Shown one piece after another: positions 60,543-64,000 of a DNA stretch of 64,000 bases (its first letter is position 1; each line of letters begins with the position of its first letter). Position numbers and translations under genes: made by a program. Where the stretch lies: assembly GCF_902859935.1 (NCBI RefSeq), contig NZ_CADIKI010000028.1, forward strand, positions 31,207-95,206. Direction: 5' to 3'. The notes below the pieces were generated by a model that ran no database searches, had not been told where the DNA came from, and saw only the letters and a list, made by a program, of their open reading frames with translations. This DNA comes from Paraburkholderia fynbosensis (lineage in GTDB: Bacteria; Pseudomonadota; Gammaproteobacteria; Burkholderiales; Burkholderiaceae).

Positions 60543-61664
60543 ATGCGACTCGCTGATTTCATCTTACGAAACATGGAATCTATTGTGGCGCAGTGGGAGG
60601 CGTTTGCAGCCACGCTGGTTCCAGCTGCAGCCGGCATGGAATCGCTCGCCTTACGCGACCACGCGCAGCAGATTCTGGAAGCTGTGGCCAAGGACTTGCG
60701 GACTTCGCAAAGCCGGGACGCGCACCATCAGGAATCGTTGGGGCGAGCCCCGGTACCGGTCGATGCCCCGGAAACTGCGGCGCAAACGCATGCCATTCTG
60801 CGCGCGCGAGGCGGCTTCAATATCAAGCAACTGGTCGCCGAGTACCGCGCGCTGCGCGCCAGTGTGCTCCGTTTGTGGATGGACGACTGCCAACCCAACG
60901 CTCCTGATCTGGACGACGTCATCCGTTTCAATGAGGCCATCGATCAGGCGCTCGCCGAATCAGTCGGGTTTTTCAGCGAGCAAGTCGATCGAGCCCGCAA
61001 TCTGTTCCTCGGGATGCTCGGGCACGACCTGCGCAGCCCGCTTCAGACGATTCAGGTGACGGCCTCCTATCTCGCCGCCCTGAATGCGGGGGAGCGCGTA
61101 TCGGGAGCTGCAGCGCGGCTGATACGAAGCGGTGCCCGGATGCAATCGCTTCTTGATGACCTGTGTGATTTCAATCGGACCAGGCTGGGCTTCGGTATCA
61201 ACGTCATTCCCGCCAGCGTTAATTTGGCGGACGTGTTCGCCGATGAGTTAGACCAGCTGCGCACAGTTCATCCGGACAGACAGATCGAGCTGGAATTGCA
61301 CGGTAACGCTCAAGGCGTCTGGGACGGCCAGCGTCTGCAGCAATTGCTTGGCAACCTGGTCCTCAATGCGGACAGGTACGGAGCGCCTGACTCGCCGGTG
61401 CGCGTAGTGGTGACTGGCGACGAGGCGGAGGTTCGGGTCGAGGTCAGGAACAGCGGACCCGGCATCGAGAGGTCGCTACTGAAGCGCATCTTTGATCCCC
61501 TCCAGCGCGGTCCTGATCGTGAGAATGGACGAGACGGCGAGGGCAGTCTCGGACTCGGTTTGTATATCGCCAGAGAAATCGCCAAGGCCCATCACGGTAC
61601 GATCGAAGCGCGGTCTGACGAGACGGAAACTGCGTTCACGGTACGTCTTCCGCGCAGTCCGTAG
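60543..61664 (+). CDS. Soluble sensor histidine kinase with RsbR-like N-terminal domain
   Basis: Kinase of 373 aa without membrane segments. The N-terminal helical region (about 1-150, MRLADFILRNMESIVAQWEA start) resembles the RsbR-type globin-like sensor. HisKA has FLGMLGHDLRSPLQTIQVTA with His near 160. HATPase boxes are NLVLNADRYG, NSGPGIE and GSLGLGLYIAREIAKAHHGT. No response regulator is adjacent. It lies 220 bp after the tRNA and near the heat-shock genes, which does not prove a link. Confidence 0.9.
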   Translation: MRLADFILRNMESIVAQWEAFAATLVPAAAGMESLALRDHAQQILEAVAKDLRTSQSRDAHHQESLGRAPVPVDAPETAAQTHAILRARGGFNIKQLVAEYRALRASVLRLWMDDCQPNAPDLDDVIRFNEAIDQALAESVGFFSEQVDRARNLFLGMLGHDLRSPLQTIQVTASYLAALNAGERVSGAAARLIRSGARMQSLLDDLCDFNRTRLGFGINVIPASVNLADVFADELDQLRTVHPDRQIELELHGNAQGVWDGQRLQQLLGNLVLNADRYGAPDSPVRVVVTGDEAEVRVEVRNSGPGIERSLLKRIFDPLQRGPDRENGRDGEGSLGLGLYIAREIAKAHHGTIEARSDETETAFTVRLPRSP

Positions 61665-62289
61665 GTAGTAATTGATGTCCGTGCCGCGACGCGCATGCAA
61701 CGAGGTCTCTGGATGTCCGCTTTTTCCTGAAGTTCGACGATGGCTTCACGCACTGAGTCAGTCCGTCAAGCGTTTCGAGGGGAAGTGCGAGGCTTCCGAG
61801 GAGAGGCGACCCCCGCTTCCTCAATGCATTCAGATAAACGGTCTCGGTCGCGTACAGCCGCCCGCATCCGCTGGCGGGTGTTTTGTTCCGTCTCGCCTGC
61901 CTTTTCTCAGTCATCGCCCCCGGCGTCGGAGAAAACGAAACAAACCGAAGCGTTGGTCGACAAAGCCGCGCGGTTGCGTGCAGTGCGCCTGCACCGACGA
62001 GGATCGCGACTTTGTCTCGAGTGGTCGCGTCTCGTTCCCAGGCTTTACCGCGCCCATAGGACCGAATTTCCCGCGCCGTTGCGGGACGCAGCCGAGGACG
62101 GCCAGGGTTCGTCCACTTGCAGCGGAGGCGCGCAGTAGAGCCGGCAATTCGCTCAACGAGGGTTTGTCTCTAGAAATATCGATGCCGTGGCGGTCGATAA
62201 ACCGACTGGGTAATCGCGTTTTGCACCGATCTCGGTCTACGACAGCAACCGTGGCGATCATCAAGATACGATATGGACGGGGAGTGCGC
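61665..62289. other. Gap with no recognisable gene
   Basis: About 620 bp between the kinase and the chemotaxis receptor. Open frames on both strands are Arg/Ser-rich and lack family motifs. A GTCGATAA at 62193-62200 with AAAT 15 bases upstream vaguely resembles a sigma-28 (flagellar) promoter of the receptor gene; this is weak. Confidence 0.4.
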
Positions 62290-63933
62290 ATGCACCGATT
62301 CAGTTTCTCGCAAAAGCTCTGGCTGCCTCTGGTCGTCAGTCTGATAGCACTTCTCGCCGTGTCTGTCTCAGCGGCCTGGTTGTCCCGGCAGACCCGCATC
62401 GAAGAACGCAAAAACGATCTGGTGAATGTTGCGCACGTAGGGCTCAGCATCGTGGCGGAGTACGCCCTGCTTGCGAAAAGCGGCGCCCTCAGCGAAGCGG
62501 ACGCGCGCCGGCAGGCGCTTGAACGGCTACAACATATACGCTATGGAGAGGACGGCTATTTTCTCGTGATCGATTCCAAGCCGCGCATGATCATGCACGC
62601 GATGAAACCTGCACTAGATGGTAAAGATCTCAGCGGCACGACCGATGTCGACGGCCGGCATCATTACGTGGAGTTTGCATCGAAGGCGCAGAGTCCAGAG
62701 GGCGGCTTTGTCGAGTACGTGTTTCCGCATCCGCACGACCCGTCCGCCGCCGCTGTCGGCAAGATTGGCTATGTAGTGCGGTACGCGCCGTGGGACTGGA
62801 TTATCGCGACGGGTGCCTATGTGGACGATATCAATTCGGCGTTCAGGAAGTCCTTGTATCTCGTCGGGGGAATTTTCGGGGCACTCGCGGTGCTACTTTC
62901 GACGTTCTGCTTCTTTACTAACCGCAGCATCCAGCGCGCGATTGGTGGAGATCCTGCTTACGCGGCTCAAGTGGCGGACGATATTGCTGCGGGTAATCTC
63001 GACATCGTGATCAGGACCCGTCAGGGCGACAGTTCCAGTCTTTTACACACCATGCAAGCCATGCGCGATGCGCTCGCCCGCACGATTGCGGGCATCAAGG
63101 GCGCCGCGGACAAAGTGGCGACGGGTGCGAACGAAATCGCCGCCGGCAACGCGGATCTGTCCGCGCGCACAGAAAATCAGGCGGCGTCTCTCGAGGAAAC
63201 GGCTGCAAGCATGGAACAGATGACCGCGATGGTCAGGCAGACGGCCGAGAACGCACAAATGGCGAGTCAACTGATGGCTGACGCAGAGGAAATCGTCAAT
63301 CAGGGTGGTTCGATGGCTGGCGACGCGGTGTCGACGATGCATGAGGTGTCGAAGGAATCACAGCGGATGGTGGAGATCATCTCGGTGATCGAAGGAATTG
63401 CATTCCAGACTAATATTCTCGCGCTGAATGCTGCGGTAGAAGCCGCCCGGGCAGGTGAAGAGGGACGTGGTTTCGCCGTTGTTGCAGGTGAAGTTCGACT
63501 ACTTGCTCAGCGCAGTGCCTCCGCAGCCAAAGAGATCCGGGCGCTGATCAACCGTACGGTGGAGGGAATTCATAGCGGTGCAGATCTCGTTGATAGCACG
63601 GGCGTGAAGATTCGCGCGGTGCAGGAAGCGATTTCGAGAGTTTCTGGTGTTGCGAGCGAGATAGCTTCCGCCGCGGCAGAGCAGAGTGCGGGTATCAACC
63701 AGGTGAACAATGCAGTCACACAGATGGATAGCACCACCCAACAGAACGCCGCGCTTGTCGAACAGGCTGCTGCGGTAGCACAAATATTGACCGAACAGGC
63801 GACACTACTGCAGTCGTCGATCAGCACGTTTCGTTTGCAGACAGCGCCAATCGAAGCGCATTCTTCGCGGGTTACCACCTCGAATCGGAGGGCGGTTTCA
63901 AGAGTGAAGCGCAACAGCGGGTTTAATGTTTAG
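62290..63933 (+). CDS. Methyl-accepting chemotaxis protein with Cache sensor
   Basis: Receptor of 547 aa. The ATG at 62290 (GGAG five bases upstream) is used; the open frame begins much earlier without signals. TM1 is KLWLPLVVSLIALLAVSVSA; the periplasmic Cache-like domain includes YGEDGYFLVIDSKPRMIMHA and GYVVRYAPWDWIIATGAYVD. TM2 is near residue 190, followed by HAMP. Cytoplasmic signalling: ARTENQAASLEETAASMEQM and the tip EGIAFQTNILALNAAVEAAR with GEEGRGFAVVAGEVR. No CheR/CheB pentapeptide is seen at the C-terminus (ends NSGFNV). The ligand may be a small carboxylate or similar, unknown. Confidence 0.94.
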   Translation: MHRFSFSQKLWLPLVVSLIALLAVSVSAAWLSRQTRIEERKNDLVNVAHVGLSIVAEYALLAKSGALSEADARRQALERLQHIRYGEDGYFLVIDSKPRMIMHAMKPALDGKDLSGTTDVDGRHHYVEFASKAQSPEGGFVEYVFPHPHDPSAAAVGKIGYVVRYAPWDWIIATGAYVDDINSAFRKSLYLVGGIFGALAVLLSTFCFFTNRSIQRAIGGDPAYAAQVADDIAAGNLDIVIRTRQGDSSSLLHTMQAMRDALARTIAGIKGAADKVATGANEIAAGNADLSARTENQAASLEETAASMEQMTAMVRQTAENAQMASQLMADAEEIVNQGGSMAGDAVSTMHEVSKESQRMVEIISVIEGIAFQTNILALNAAVEAARAGEEGRGFAVVAGEVRLLAQRSASAAKEIRALINRTVEGIHSGADLVDSTGVKIRAVQEAISRVSGVASEIASAAAEQSAGINQVNNAVTQMDSTTQQNAALVEQAAAVAQILTEQATLLQSSISTFRLQTAPIEAHSSRVTTSNRRAVSRVKRNSGFNV

Positions 63934-64000
63934 AGCCTTGAGGTTGACTTGCTGAGGCAAGGGTCGCGGCGAAGACCTCGAATGGCGAATGGAAGGCATG

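Noticed and set aside
61740..62138. 132-codon frame upstream of the chemotaxis receptor
   Set aside because: No ribosome site, no motif, and it ends before the receptor start in a different frame.

Overview
The window is high-GC DNA with the gene habits of Burkholderia sensu lato (Paraburkholderia, Burkholderia or Caballeronia). This is inferred from a DUF4148-type secreted protein, a DUF2934 protein, RND/NodT efflux operons, an NCS1-permease kinase beside a short-chain amide operon, and the codon style. Nothing shows whether it is a chromosome or a megaplasmid. There is no CRISPR array, rRNA or replication origin. One tRNA-Lys is present.

Layout. 0-9 kb: a two-component pair on the minus strand, an orphan OmpR-type regulator diverging from it, and a complete RND efflux operon (outer-membrane lipoprotein, adaptor, permease). 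9-11.4 kb: a gene graveyard with EAL-domain, Tn5/IS4-like, IS110 and IS21 remnants around two small secreted proteins. 11.4-23.6 kb: a short-chain amide/urea module. An NCS1 permease fused to a hybrid histidine kinase, plus its LuxR-type response regulator, is divergent from a five-gene UrtABCDE/Fmd-type ABC importer, formamidase fmdA, fmdB and an aliphatic amidase gene broken by an internal deletion. A perfect palindrome lies between the divergent units. 23.6-30 kb: mostly decayed DNA (YhcG nuclease, IS256, phasin-like, cspA, hfq-like and IS6 fragments) with a phospholipase C-type phosphoesterase and several small proteins.

30-54.3 kb is the most striking block. On the minus strand are a TonB-dependent receptor and oppABCDF. 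Divergently, twelve tightly packed plus-strand genes encode ExbB, ExbD, TonB, a second peptide importer of the YejABEF (microcin C importer) type, both halves of a TldD/TldE metalloprotease, two GNAT acetyltransferases and an RND transporter. Together they read as a dedicated route for a peptide-like compound: outer-membrane capture, TonB energisation, two inner-membrane importers, cytoplasmic proteolysis, N-acetylation and export. Two copies of one sequence motif flank the divergent promoter region.

54.5-57.7 kb: two more GNATs, then a histidine leader peptide with attenuator hairpins upstream of a frameshifted histidyl-tRNA synthetase paralogue, then remnants of a PLP decarboxylase and a methyltransferase. 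57.7-60.3 kb: two small proteins, three Hsp20-family genes and tRNA-Lys(UUU). 60.5-64 kb: a soluble histidine kinase and a methyl-accepting chemotaxis protein.

All functional calls come from reading the sequence and remembered family motifs; no database search was run.
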